Part shown: piece after piece, positions 22,601 to 35,100 of the stretch | How the letters are laid out: each line of letters starts with the position of its first letter | Numbering within the stretch: position 1 is the stretch's first letter | Assembly: GCA_013398295.1 (NCBI GenBank) | Contig: VZSF01000978.1 | Span: 1,116,001-1,180,000, forward strand | Length of the DNA stretch: 64,000 nucleotides | Direction: 5' to 3' | Source: Chionis minor | Lineage: Eukaryota > Chordata > Aves > Charadriiformes > Chionididae | Made by a program: the position numbers and the translations under genes | Notes under the pieces: model-generated | What the model was told of the DNA's origin: nothing | The model's database searches: none | What the model saw: the letters and a program-made list of their open reading frames with translations, nothing else

Positions 22601-25600
22601 AGATTGTACTAGTACACACCATGCTTAACGCAGTTACAGATGATGTCCTACTTATCACCATGATGCTTTAATTTGTTGATAGGTACCAGTTCACTTCAGC
22701 AGCCCAGCTAGAGTGCTCTTCCCACGTTAGCTACTTTCATCTCTGTAGCAAGTTTATTCTCATGAAGAGCCTTGCAGAGTCACGTCAGTGTTCCCCTGTC
22801 TGTGAAATCTGGGCTTTTCATGTCTGACCTTTAATTGCAAGTGGATGCAGGGAACCCCAATATGCACCAAGCACAGCTCTACAGTAATGAAATGTGTCTG
22901 GAGTAATGTTCACAAACATATGACCACTACCAAAGATTTACAATTCAACATTCAGCACATATACACCTAAATAAAATATTCTGTTCCAGGAACAATAACT
23001 AATTAACAGATTTTTCTGTGTTTTCGCAAGAGAAAAGGGGAGAAGGAAACTCTGCAGGAACAGAGAAAAGGGAAATCCATTTCCAAATTACATTTACATC
23101 CTTCTTTCAGTCTCAGTAGACAATACAGAAAGTCAACCTATATTAGGTTTAACATTTAAGGGGTGACAGCACTATTGCCAATTAATGCTACGGAAGATAA
23201 GTGCTGAGAAAACTCCTTCTGGCCTGAGTTTTCCCTGGTACCTTTGTCTTGATCTGCCTCTGTTGACTCTGTTGAAAATTCAGATAAACTAAGAAATCAG
23301 GATTAAAAATGGAAAAAAATTAAAAAAAAAAATAAAAAAAAAGACAGCAACATATAGGAATCTGGTTTGAGCCAAAACCTGCTCTAATGCAGGTTAAGAT
23401 TTGTTCAGGCATCTACCCCAGCCCAGTACCCTTACCCTGAGTTTGTTCATTGTTATACAAAGCAATCTCTTCAAAGAGACAGCTTAGGTGGGAGGAAATG
23501 CAGATGTTTCCCACACAGATGTTTATGCATAAGCTAGCCAGGTACATTCTTCTTGTGAAGAAGCCTGGTACACTTGTCATTAATTCCCTCCTGAACTGTT
23601 TATCTAAATTGGGTCAGATTAACAACATGCTCAGAGTACGTAGTTCACAAGTGGACACCTGTGTTTCAGATGTCTAAATGTAGAGAAAACCAGCACAGTG
23701 CGTTTGCTCCAGAGTCCAGTGAGCGTAGATTTGCAATAGTTTATAATAACATACTTGTATAAAATTACTTCCGTTGTCCTTAGTAACAGTAGTCACAAAT
23801 ATAAGTCAGCACAAGTTATAACGCAGACTCTAAAAGCAAGCCCTCAAGGTGTTCATATGCTGCCTGTTGACACATGTTGTAGCCCACATTGCTATATCTT
23901 TGCAGATATCATTACCCATGTTTATTAAACCACAACAGCGCAGATATGATAGCAGGTTTATACTAACATCATTTTGCTGGTCAGATATATCCCCCATGCT
24001 GTTTGCAGGGAAAAACAAGAATCTGTTTCTTCAACATGTTCAGAGTGTGTCTAGCACTCTGTTTTAGCTGGTATAGCTGCCAGTGACTCATTTTGCTTGA
24101 AAATACAAAAAGCAAGATAACCAGGAAACCTTGTGATTCTTGTCTCCACAATTAGGCTTTAAAAGCCATCAGGGTGATCCTGTCTTTCTATTAGCCACTG
24201 TGGATACTGGCTGCTTCCCAAAACAGTGAGCATCACCCTCATCCCTGGGGAACTATTATGGTTCCAAACCTGCAATCTAAGCTGGCGGGAGGGGGCAGGA
24301 ACAACTGAACAAAACAAAAACATCCTACAGAATTAATTAGGTGCTTGAGTACACTGTTTGCACCTGAGAATCAAATGAAGGATCTGCTCATACATCATTG
24401 GGAAAAACCATCGATCACTCTGAACCCAAACCATTTCCCTCTCCTGGAATCAGAACTGCCTAAATGTATGCCACATTGCCTATAGTTAGTACCAATCACT
24501 TCTCCTCCAGCTGTGGTGATAAAAGTATGTGTGTGGGATACTAAATGGCCCTGGTGAGTTATCTGATGGGTCTAGAAATTGGAACAGGATCTTATGTATT
24601 CTGTTCTTTATACAGATAAATGTGTTTCATTCTTATAAATTCTTTTATTTCTCTCTCTTCTTTCACCCATTTTCTACACACCTTTTTTTCCTTGAAGACA
24701 CACAGATTTGCTTGAATGCAATTGTTCTCTGCAAAATATTCTATCATGAGAAACATTTTGAAACAAAAGAAAATGGAAATGTTAATTTTATGTGAATTGC
24801 AATTTTTACTTCCAAAGGTCATTCATTCATTTACAAATCCATTCTAACCACCCAATTAATTTTAGTTTCTTTCATACTTATACCAAATCAAACTATTACC
24901 CAGGCTTAAATAAAACTACTTCACTGTGATTTTTTTTTTTTAATGAAAAAAACCAACCAATACAATTCTTTCAGCTCTATTATTTCTGGTGTGTCTCTCC
25001 TGCTCAGCCTCACCTGAGTGCCTTCTGAGCCAACACATCAGTTACCTTTTCTTTGTTTGCATCACATCACAGTGCATCACAGTGTTTGCACTGCCTTTTG
25101 GTACTCACAACCACAAAATTATCATATGCATTCATGAGAAATTATACCTCACATCAGCCAAGGTTCTGTAACAGGGAGACTGGTATTGTGCCAGCAACAG
25201 AGGCAGCACCCCTCAGTGGGGAAAGCACCAGGATTTGGAAGTCCTGAGTTCTGCCGCAAACTCTTTATGCAGTTTTAGGTACAACACATATCAGTTTCCA
25301 CATCAGTGAGTCGGAATGGCTGGTGTTTTATTTCCTTCTTAGAATATTTTGTTATTTAAAATTCAAAGTGCTAAACACAGCAAAAAAGGTAACTGTACTA
25401 GCAATGATAATATTTTTGTACTACCATGAGTTTTATTGTTGTGGTTTTTCTTTAACTGGTTAAAAACTACATACAAATAGTGGCTCAGGACATTTCAGAC
25501 AATCAGGATGATTACCTGTAAAAGAAACACTGATATAGACTTAAAATAAAGATAATATCAATAGGCTATGAACGCTAAATAATGTTGGAAAATAGGTAGC

Positions 25601-25649
25601 ATGTTAAATTCTAAGAATCTATAAAATTAATGTTTCTGAGCTTGAAAGA
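19692..25649. other. Non-coding, no gene seen
   Basis: About 6 kb of AT-rich sequence. An A-rich tract lies at about 23310-23343. Open frames are all short and unrecognised, and no CR1 tail was found. Confidence 0.55.
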
Positions 25650-25960
25650 TGGTCAATAGAGAAGTGTCCTAAAGATCAGTATTGGGACCAGTGTTGTTTA
25701 ATGCATTACTAAGCCAGCAAAAAAAGTAGACAGCAAGTTATTGAAAACTGATAGAAATTAAAGTTTTTTCAGCTAATAACAACCTGCAGAGGACTGTGAA
25801 ATTCCTCATCTGTTCTTCAAGTCATTGGAGATCTGGGCAGCATGATGAAAGATTAAATTAATCTTGGATAAGCAGGAAATATTTTACATTGACACAATAC
25901 AAAAATCAAAGTCACTTACGGTCTCTAAGTCCAGCATCCAGCTACTCTAGTGGAGAAAGA
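25650..25960 (+). pseudogene. Ancient CR1-type RT fragment
   Basis: GATCAGTATTGGGACCAGTG, continuing TTGTTTAATGCATTAC, translates in one frame as SVLGPVLFNALLS, the conserved block after the GVPQGS motif in CR1 RT. A stop codon follows shortly. Further on, GATCTGGGCAGCATGATG and a TTAATCTTGGATAAGCAGGAA segment resemble the decayed stretch where CR1 ORF2 encodes NVDKCK-like residues. The order matches plus-strand CR1 ORF2, but frames are broken and identity is low. No 3' end is recognisable. Boundaries are approximate. Confidence 0.5.
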
Positions 25961-28900
25961 GATGGAGGAGCCAGCACAAGAAGTTCAGACGCTAGATGAC
26001 AAGCACAGTTAAAATTACTTAGGTTAGACATAGCATGAGGCAGATGTCTCCTGTAAACTTGATTACAAACAGGATGTTTGGTATCTTAAACCAGGGAGAC
26101 AGAATAATCAAGAACATTTTATTTCATGTGTTTGTGCAGTAGAATACACAATTCACTCAAGCATTTCAACAAAACTGGTTATTCACCTTTAAGAAATACA
26201 GAACCAGAATGATACTTGAAGCAAAGGGAGGGATTAGGGGCTTGACTGGATTCATAGGTAATGAAGATTATTTATGCTGGAAGGGAGATGCTTGAAGTAT
26301 GTGTAGGGGGACTTAAAAGGAACATTTAACATTTTCAAGTATTCACTAAAAAATAAATTATTTTCTCCTTAACATGAACAGTTGAGAGGCCAAAAGAAAG
26401 AGAAATGGAGAAAAATATGAATAGAAGCAGGTGCAAAGCTTGTGGTGCAGAGGAGAACTCTGGAAATGCTGCTGGAGCTAAGGCAATGTGATTTGTTTCA
26501 AATAGGGACCAGACAAGCTGTTAAGCAACAACTACAGCTGTAGCTAGGTAGTAAAGGTAATTGACTCCTACATTTTGCAATGCCAGCTAAACCAACCAAT
26601 TTAGCATTTGGTGAGCACCAATATTCAGTGGGCAAAAAGCAATTAGGTACTTTGTGTGCATTCTGATTTTATTCCCTCCCACAGGCTTTGTAAACTCTGT
26701 TCTCAACATGTTTGTCTGATTAATTTTAAAAAATCCTAGCAAAAAACTTCCTTTCTTGTCCTGTCTGTGCCTATGAAAGACAGATCTCTCATCTACAAAT
26801 GGTCTCTGCTATCCAGCCTACATATTGCCTTCCACAGCAGCTGCCCGTTATCTTGCATTCAACTATTTAGTTGCCTCCTTCTAGAGGCCTCAGTTCTTCT
26901 TTGACTCAGTTGGAGTGCTATTTTATTCCACAGGTTGCTCACTGAAATCAATGGCACACACCACAAAAAATTATTTTTTAATATAAATAGGAAAGGTAAG
27001 AGTGAATAGGAAAAAAATATGGTTTTTTGCCTAAAGAGGACACAAAAAATTCTCTGGTACAAAAATACACTAAAATCTGTCCACATCAGAAATACATAGG
27101 AGAATTTGCCTCACTGCTCGTTTGTCTTTAGCATAGTTATGGTTAAGTCATTCCTGTACTCCCGTGGGAAATCTGGAAAATAAAGTCAGTATTGGGCTCC
27201 AGGATTCCTGCTCAGGAGAGCGTACACACCTAACAGAGAAACCTAACGGAGTTTAAGCTTCAGCATTTTTTCTGAATGGACGCAGCCTGCTGAATCACAG
27301 CCTTATCTTAAGCATTTAACCTATTGGCTGCCACTCTTTTCTAAAACTTATTCAGATACATGCTGGTAGAACAAGCTCCTTGAATCATATAAGGAAAAGC
27401 TGCAATGACATTCTCTATTGTGCTTCACAATAGGAGTTTCTCTTGTCTCATTTTGCTTTATTTAATTCCTCAAATCAGAAAGAGAAGGAAAAAGAAGATA
27501 AATTACTTTTTTTTTCCTCAGGTTGACTGAGCTTCAGAAAGTGTCAGGTCTGGTCTCTCTTGCTTTCCTTAGGATTGCCCAGATGGCTCCTTTGAAATGG
27601 ATGTGTCTATTTTAGAGCAAGAAAAGGAATTAAAAAATAAAGAGTCTAAAGCAAGGTGACTTTTTCCTGCAAGCTTTGATGTGTTAAAATTCTACGGCAA
27701 CATTTTTCTCTCTCCCTTTTCTTGACTCTCTCGCACTCTTTTTTTTCCCCACAGAGATGCATGTGTGTTAGCTTAAAATTAATGAAGCAGAGAGATGTAT
27801 CTGATGAACAGAGCCTACTCTGTGGTTGGTTCAGCTCTTAGCACGTAAAGAACACATTTGCTTTATTGATTTTTTGTGGCCAACCTAAGAAAAAGGCACG
27901 TTAAAACCACTGTAATATTATATTAAACTGGAGCAATGGGGCAACATGGGGCGTGAATTTCAGGTTACCAAGGGGGCTGCCTATGGAAGTGAAAGAATTA
28001 AATACATGGGGGTTTTCTCCCGTTATTAGAGCTGGGTGCCTTTTGTTTGTTTGATTGTTTGCTTGTTTTTTAGGTTAGTTGTGTTCTTGCTATATACATG
28101 CTAATTTATAAATACTGAAGCTTATGATGTATCCAAATGATCTGCCAGTTCACATTGACTTCAGACACAGATAACTTTCCCAAATTCTTACTCCATAATT
28201 TTCCAAATAAATGACAGATTCCATTTTTGGAGTGAACTAAAAATTTTGTCCAAGCTGAAACAGAGATAGATGGACAAGCAGATACATTGACAGGTAGGTA
28301 ACTAGAGCTTTACAAGTAAGATGAAAATTATTAATTTATTCTCATTGAATATGTAAGTATCTCAAAACTAAAAATAATTATTGTAATTTTGCTAACAGCT
28401 TTCTGCTGTTTAACACAACACAAAGTGGTATACACAAAGAAAATAATGAAGTATTTTAGAAGTAAAAAGCTGCATAATTAGAACTAAAGAGCTGAAACTA
28501 CTGCAGACAAAGGATACAGATTTCAAGTGAGCTTGAGATGAATCTTTAACATCTTTGACCTTCTCCTTAGCTTACTGCAGAATAGCTGGCAACAGTGCTT
28601 TGCAATTGCATGCACAGTGCTTTAGATAATTTATTGTTCAGTTTATACAATCCTTTGTAATAAAACATTCACTCTTCAAAAGCAGAGTCTATTGTGTTGG
28701 ATAGGTAAAAACCTAAGAGAAAAATAGGAAATTACACACATGACAGGAAAGTAAACCAGTTTTGCATTTGTCTGTCATGTCTGTCATCCAAAGAATAAGA
28801 TCTTCACAACAAAATCTTCTAAAGCCTCCTAAACTTCTACAGTGGGAAATATTTAGCAGTTATTAAAGCAATAAAAAACCCAATTACTTTATAGCAAAAA

Positions 28901-31455
28901 ATACTTAGATTGTGTCTGTTCCTATAAACCTGGCTCATTGGGGAGCTCAATGAAGTTCAACAGGCAACGAAAGGAGCTCAGGTGTTGTCTTATATGACTG
29001 AGTTCAGTTTGTGCTATTAATCGAAATAAAACTTAGTACTACCTAAAGTTTCTCGGTTCTATCTTCAGTACCCTGGTAAATTCACTTTCTGCAGTCCTTT
29101 TCATTCAAACAAAGGTGCATTGCAATAGATTATCATTTTTCTCTATGTTACTTTGAAAGATAATTTACAAGTAGAGGAGACTGCTGGAACTGATTGAGTC
29201 TTATTGGCTTTGGCCTTGCCAGTGTAAAGGGGCAGCTGAAGCCTGGACTGAAAGCCAAATTGACCACCACTTTGTCATTGCCTTCAAGAATATAATTAGC
29301 TCATATTTCCCATATTCTTTCTTCCCTGAAGAAGGAAACAAGTGTTCATGTTTTTCTTTAGGTACTGTAGCAAAGTTCAGTGTAGTGGGTCTTTGAAGTC
29401 CTGACAATGCATATTTTAGAACGTTTTTGAGAAACGTGTACCTCAGCACCATTTATCTGCAGAGTATTTTCCTTATATTGTGTTGAATGAATTATTATTT
29501 TCAAGTAAAAAGAGAAGTAGCAATGTAGACTTTGCTGTTAACAGCTGTGACATTAGACAGGTAAAGCAAGTAAAGGTCTAGCTCCCTGGACTCTGATTTC
29601 AATGGAAAAGACAAACCCTTTGATTCTACTATTTTAATTAGTGAATTCAGTAAATGCTGTCTTTGTCTGTTTGTCTTTGTATAAAAGACATATATCTAGG
29701 AATAAATATTTACATAGAAATATCAGTTATGCTTCTAGACAGCAAGCTATTTTCAATAAACTGGAGCTGTGATGAGACTTGGGAGTAATAATATGCATAA
29801 TATTACAGTGAGGCCCACTTACGAGAATGACCTGAATTATGCATTTGTAATTCAATGTCCCAAGCTTTTTAATGTACTCTTGAGGATAACTGCAGCTGTA
29901 ATACAACTTATGTTAAATACCATGAGTACAGAATTTTTGTTTTCCAGTTTTTGCTTGTTTTTTTCCATCAGTTTCTTTTTATTTCAGATGCTAGCTATGA
30001 CTGTCCCAGACCTCCCCAGCGTACACCTATTGCAAACTGAATTTCCCCATCCCAGTTCCTACATTTAAAAGGCGCAGAAAATAGCCCAAAGAAAGATTCC
30101 TGATGGGGAATGTGGTGGAAAAATGTCAATAGGTAGTGATTGTCACAGCAGGAGATATTAAAGAGCACAAAAGCTACCACAAAAGAGCCCAGGAGCTGAG
30201 CTGAGATTCAATAGTGTTTTGAGGAATAGAGCCAGATCCATATCCATCACTTACACAGAGAAACCAAGGCTCTGGAATCAGACAGAATACTTCTGAGTAC
30301 TAAAACAAGAGACAGATTCCCAAGACTCTCAGGAGTCCTCAGTTTCTATTTTTATGTTGAGGAACAAATTTCCCAAGGAGCAGGGTAGAAGTAATTAGTG
30401 CCTATGTTAATGCTGGACTGAAGTGCAGCTGGGCAAATGACTGCTCTCACATCTGCTCTCTTCCACCTCCACAGCCTACAGCCCTGAAGTAGTTACTCCA
30501 CCGGCAGGTATGCCAGGGACATCTTGAAACCTGTAGACCCAACAGGCCTTCAGAATTTCTGACAATCCAGCTGCTGAAGACATCTGCAGAACCTGTTTAG
30601 AAAGTCTGCTCCTTCTGTTCCTGCCAATATGCTATGACTGTGCTACAAGAAGGTATTCCTTTGTCCAAGTCTTTTCTTCTTACACTAAATGTCATTCTTG
30701 CATTATTTTTCTACTGATAATTTATGTGTTTGAACATGGGAGAGAATAATCAAGGAAACAGCTTTGGAAGAACAGATTTTATTGACTCAGCTTAGACTTT
30801 GGACAGTACACGTTATTTGGTGGCAGCTCTTCATCTATTTGCTTTCTATAAAAACAGATAGACTTGCATATCTTTTCAATTAGGGACAGTGTTCTGCTCC
30901 CATTTATGCCAGTAAAATCCTCCAAAACTCAGTGGAAAAGTACTGGCAAAAGACCTTGGACTTAGGCGATTTACTTTTATGCAGAAGAATCTGATGAAAG
31001 AAGGAATACAGAAAATACAGTCCATAAGGATTAAGAATAACAGCACTACAGTGTTATACATCAGTGACACTTGTAGGTTACACGTCAGTCTTGTAGGTTA
31101 TGGACTGGTGGCAGGCTGTGAGACATGGACACTGGAAAGTGGTCTCTGAAATGACTGCAGAGGAAAAATTAAAAAAAAAAAAGGTGCTCTTGCCCACAGT
31201 GACACAAGCGAGCAAACAAACAAAATGTGAAGAGGTAAAAGGAACTAAAGAACAAAGCTTAGCCTAGTTTGTATTTATTTGTAAATGAAAAACATTGTGT
31301 CACTGCTACAAAAGATGGTGCATGGATCTTCCTCAGTCTGGTTAAGTACCCATGGAATTTTTTTACAGGCTAAATGGGGTTTTAACTAAAGAAAGGGACA
31401 AATATTATTACACAACACATAGAGAAGAAACAGCAGCACGTATGTTATAATTAAT
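25961..31455. other. Non-coding, no gene seen
   Basis: AT-rich sequence with short T- or A-rich tracts, such as A12 at 31171-31182. The longest frame (29769-30068, plus, 99 codons) shows no domain and no start context to support it. Confidence 0.55.
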
Positions 31456-32157
31456 GATAGAATCATAAAATGGTTTAGGTTGGAAGGGACCTTAAAGATC
31501 ACCTAGTTCCAAACCGCTGCCATGGGCAAGGACATCTCCCACTAGACCAGACTGCTCAAAGCCACATCCAGCCTGGCTCTGAACACTCCCAGGGATGGGG
31601 CTTCTACAGCTGCACGGGGCAACCTGTTCCAGTGCCTCATCATTTCTTCCTGAGATCTAATCTTCCCTCTTCCAGTTTGAAGCCATTACCCTTAGTCCTA
31701 TCTCTACATGCCCTTGTAAAAAGTCCCTCTCCAGATTTCTTTTTCCATCCCTTCAGATGCTGGAAGGCTGATATAAGGTCCCCTTGGAGCCTTCTCTTCT
31801 CCAGGCTGAAAAACCACAACTCTCTCAGCCTGTCCTCATAGCACAGGTGCTCTAGCCCTCTGAGCATCTTTGTGGCCCTCCTCTGGACTTGATCCAACAG
31901 GTCCATGTCCTTCTTATGTTGGGGGCTCCAGAGATGGACACAGTATTCCAGGTAGGGTCTCGCAAGAGCAGAGTAGAGGGGGAGAATCACCTCCCTCAAC
32001 CTGCTGGTCATGCTTCTTTTGATGCAGCCCAGGATGTGGTTGGCTTTCTGGGCTGTGAGCACACATTGCCAGGTCTTGTTGAGCTTCTCATCAACCAACA
32101 CCCCCAAGTCCTTCTGGTCTGGTCTGCTCTCAATCCTTTCTCCACCCAGCCTGTATT
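31456..32157 (-). mobile_element. CR1, 5'-truncated, about 0.7 kb
   Basis: From a reversed tail (ATAGAATCATAAAATGG) through GTTGGAAGGGACCTTAAAGA and the 3' UTR into the ORF2 C-terminus, ending near CCACCCAGCCTGTATT. The 3' UTR type matches the 12.8-kb fragment. It is among the best-preserved copies here: one open frame still covers most of the ORF2 part. 5' truncation is normal for CR1 and reflects incomplete reverse transcription. Confidence 0.92.
31640..32107 (-). pseudogene. CR1 ORF2 C-terminal fragment (after RT catalytic core)
   Basis: A 155-codon open frame beginning [20 protein letters not shown], with [13 protein letters not shown], then [19 protein letters not shown] sequence (here [20 protein letters not shown]), [20 protein letters not shown] and [20 protein letters not shown]. 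These blocks lie downstream of the RT catalytic FADD motif in CR1 ORF2. The endonuclease and catalytic RT core are absent, and the frame runs into the 3' end region. The apparent start is an internal methionine, not a real initiation site. No function is expected. Confidence 0.85.
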
Positions 32158-35100
32158 AAGTCCATGATTATTACAGTTTAGGACTAATATGTATAGCAAT
32201 GGCTGATGCAGAAAAAGTGTAAGGAGACATGCAAGATATGTTAACAGAGCCAGGCTCCAACCTATTTGTGATGGGAAATTCTGCCGAGATTTGTTGCCAA
32301 CATTATTCACACTGCTTCATTGAAAGACATGGAATTACACTGATATAGCTATAGCGGTCTTGCCTCCTACTGTGGAAGTGACTACTGTGCTTTGGTTTGC
32401 AAGAATATGAAATGCTTCCATTCAAAAAATGCAGTTTTATTCACTTTTCAATGAAACGTTTTTCACAGGGAAATACCAGTTCTTGTTTGCCAGAAAAGGT
32501 CCATGCTGAATAATTTTAAATGTTAAAGCAGGTAGTGAAAACAAACTTGTTAAATTATGTGAGATTTTGTGAATTACATAGCTGAATATCGGTCTTTGTT
32601 TTAACATTTAAATTAATTCATTGTGAGAATGAGGGGAAAAACCCTAAGAGTTTGTCCTGATTTTTATTTCACAGACATATGTTGTATTCATCATAATTCA
32701 GGACAGCAAAAAAATGTAAAACATCTTGAAAATTGTCTTGGAGCAGAGAAAATAGCTATAACCAGATGCCTCTGAGCTCAAAATTTATCCACTGTCTCCC
32801 ACATCACAAGCGCACTATCTCCCACTCTTACCGTGCAATATGAGGTTATTTACCATAGAGGAAATCATTGTATCAAGCCCTCCATTTTCTATCAATGCAT
32901 TAATTGCTTCAACTCAGCAGCTTAAGGGTTAAGAAAGAAACTTTATCAGGGACTTTGTCAAAGGAGTTTTCTGAGAAATGTTAATTTAAAGCAAGCTCTA
33001 TTTAAAGAAAAAGTCTGCTCATCAGAGGATAATCTCAGAAATCTGTGGGTTTGCAAAGTGGCAGGTACCCAGCTCTCCCTTGGCTGAAAACAGCAGAGAA
33101 TTACTTTCATATCTACCTCCCACGTACAGGAGCTTTTGCCTGGGTTTTTCTGCTCAGTTCCTCATGACAAGGCATTTCAGGACGTGCATTTGAACTTCGT
33201 TGCAACTTTCTTTATACATTTAAAATAAGGGATGCTGAGCCTTTCAGTAGCTACTGAAGCTAAGGCTTTCAGGAGAACTCAGACACAGGTTTGTGTTGGT
33301 AAATATGATGAGGAGGCTTGTGCTTGCTATTTCCAGGGTTAAATGTTAGTGTTTCCCATAAGCACAGCCATGCCATCCCTTCAGTCATTCCTGCTGTCCT
33401 TCTTTGAACGTTTCCTGGCTTTGCTAAATAACATCACCAACCAAGAGAACCAGAAGTAAACAGTTTTTAAAGATGTGGGAATACAAGGGATTTAAGCTTC
33501 AAAGTCATTTTATAATCCAATAAATAAATAGTAAGGTAGATTAATGGTGATGTGTGAGCCAACATGGATCAGCATGGCTGTGATCACTGATCTGCGGCTG
33601 ACGCCAAAACTTATTAATGTCCTCAAATGGATGTCCTTGTTTGGTTTGGGTGGCTCTTGGCAAGCAAAAAACTCCAGACTAATTACGTCCATTACTTGCT
33701 CTCTCAGGCCTACAGGTTACTCCCGATTTTACCTTTGCTATTTAGTAAAAATCTCTGCTTTTGGAAAGTACCTGGAAAGGGCATAGTGTTTACTATACAA
33801 ACGTTTAACTAGGCATTCTTTTGTCATTGAAAAGTATAAAACTTGTCTTTGCATTTCATTAAACTAATCATCTTGTCTAGTGACATGAGCATGCTTTTAC
33901 TCGTCTATCTCCTCTGGTTTTACCCAGGGGTAAACCAAGGGTACGATTCTGCTGTTATTAACGCCAGATCTGGATCCACTTCTTGATCATAAAACATACA
34001 GAGACAGTTCAAGCAGGAGCACATTTCCACACCTCGCATGGGCACTGCCAGATCAGCCAGACCGTGCAAGAGGACATTATCCCTTCATGTGTCACCTGCA
34101 GCTGCCTCCTATTTCAGATTGCCATCCAGTTTTCCAGACATCTGCCTTGGAAGCCACACTGTTTCACAAGGGGTATTTTGAACAGCTACCCAGGAAGGAC
34201 AGATGAAGGGGAGCAGAGACGACCCTGTTCCCAAGGCCAGGCAGAAACCCAAGAGACTTCCTCCTAAAAGTAATTGTGTCTCCCACTTATGTCACCATTT
34301 ACACCTCAGCCTTGTCCTTCTTATTTCCACGAAGGGCAATCCTTGTATTAGAAGCAGCAGACACAAGGACCTAGGATCATTCAAGCCCTACAAAGCTGTA
34401 CAGGGATTACCTGCACAAGGAATAAGCTTTTTTATTCTCTGTGAGCCACACTCAGCTGGAAGCAGTACATATGAAGATGCAAGACTGACCTATGTCTCGT
34501 TCTTTATTTCTTCTTTCTCAGTGTAACTGGCAGTAGCTTGCTTTTCCATGTCAGGATGGAGCAGTTGCTGGGCCTGTTCCTCTCTGCCTTGCTGAGAACT
34601 TAATATTCCTGTTTGCACCTTCTTAGCTGCTTGCACTGTGAGAGGAAAAATTATGAAGGATGTTAGTGAGAATTCTGATGAGGTGGTACTTTGCAGTCAC
34701 CCGTATCTTTGAGAATCATTCAGGATCAGCTCAGCTGAGAACGAGGACAGCGTGACTTTGTGGTTTGTCTGTCTCAGGCTTTATCGGCAATGGCCCTGTC
34801 TCTGTTGATTGAAAATTATTCCTGATCTGCGTGATGTCAGGGTGAGGTTGGCAGCCCACAGGAAAAGCACTTCACGCAATGGTTGTTTGCCTGCTTTGTA
34901 TTTTTCCCTCAGTAAGCTTAGCTAGAATCTCTGCCTCCTAAAGCAGCAACAGACAGATCGGATCACTGAATTGAGGACAGATGAATAATAACTAATAATA
35001 AGCTCTGCAACACAGCAAGAGGCCTGAAAGTGGAAACCTCTACATCAGTGGAGCTGGAATGGAAAATTTTGTTAATGAAAAATTGGTTTGGAATTTATGC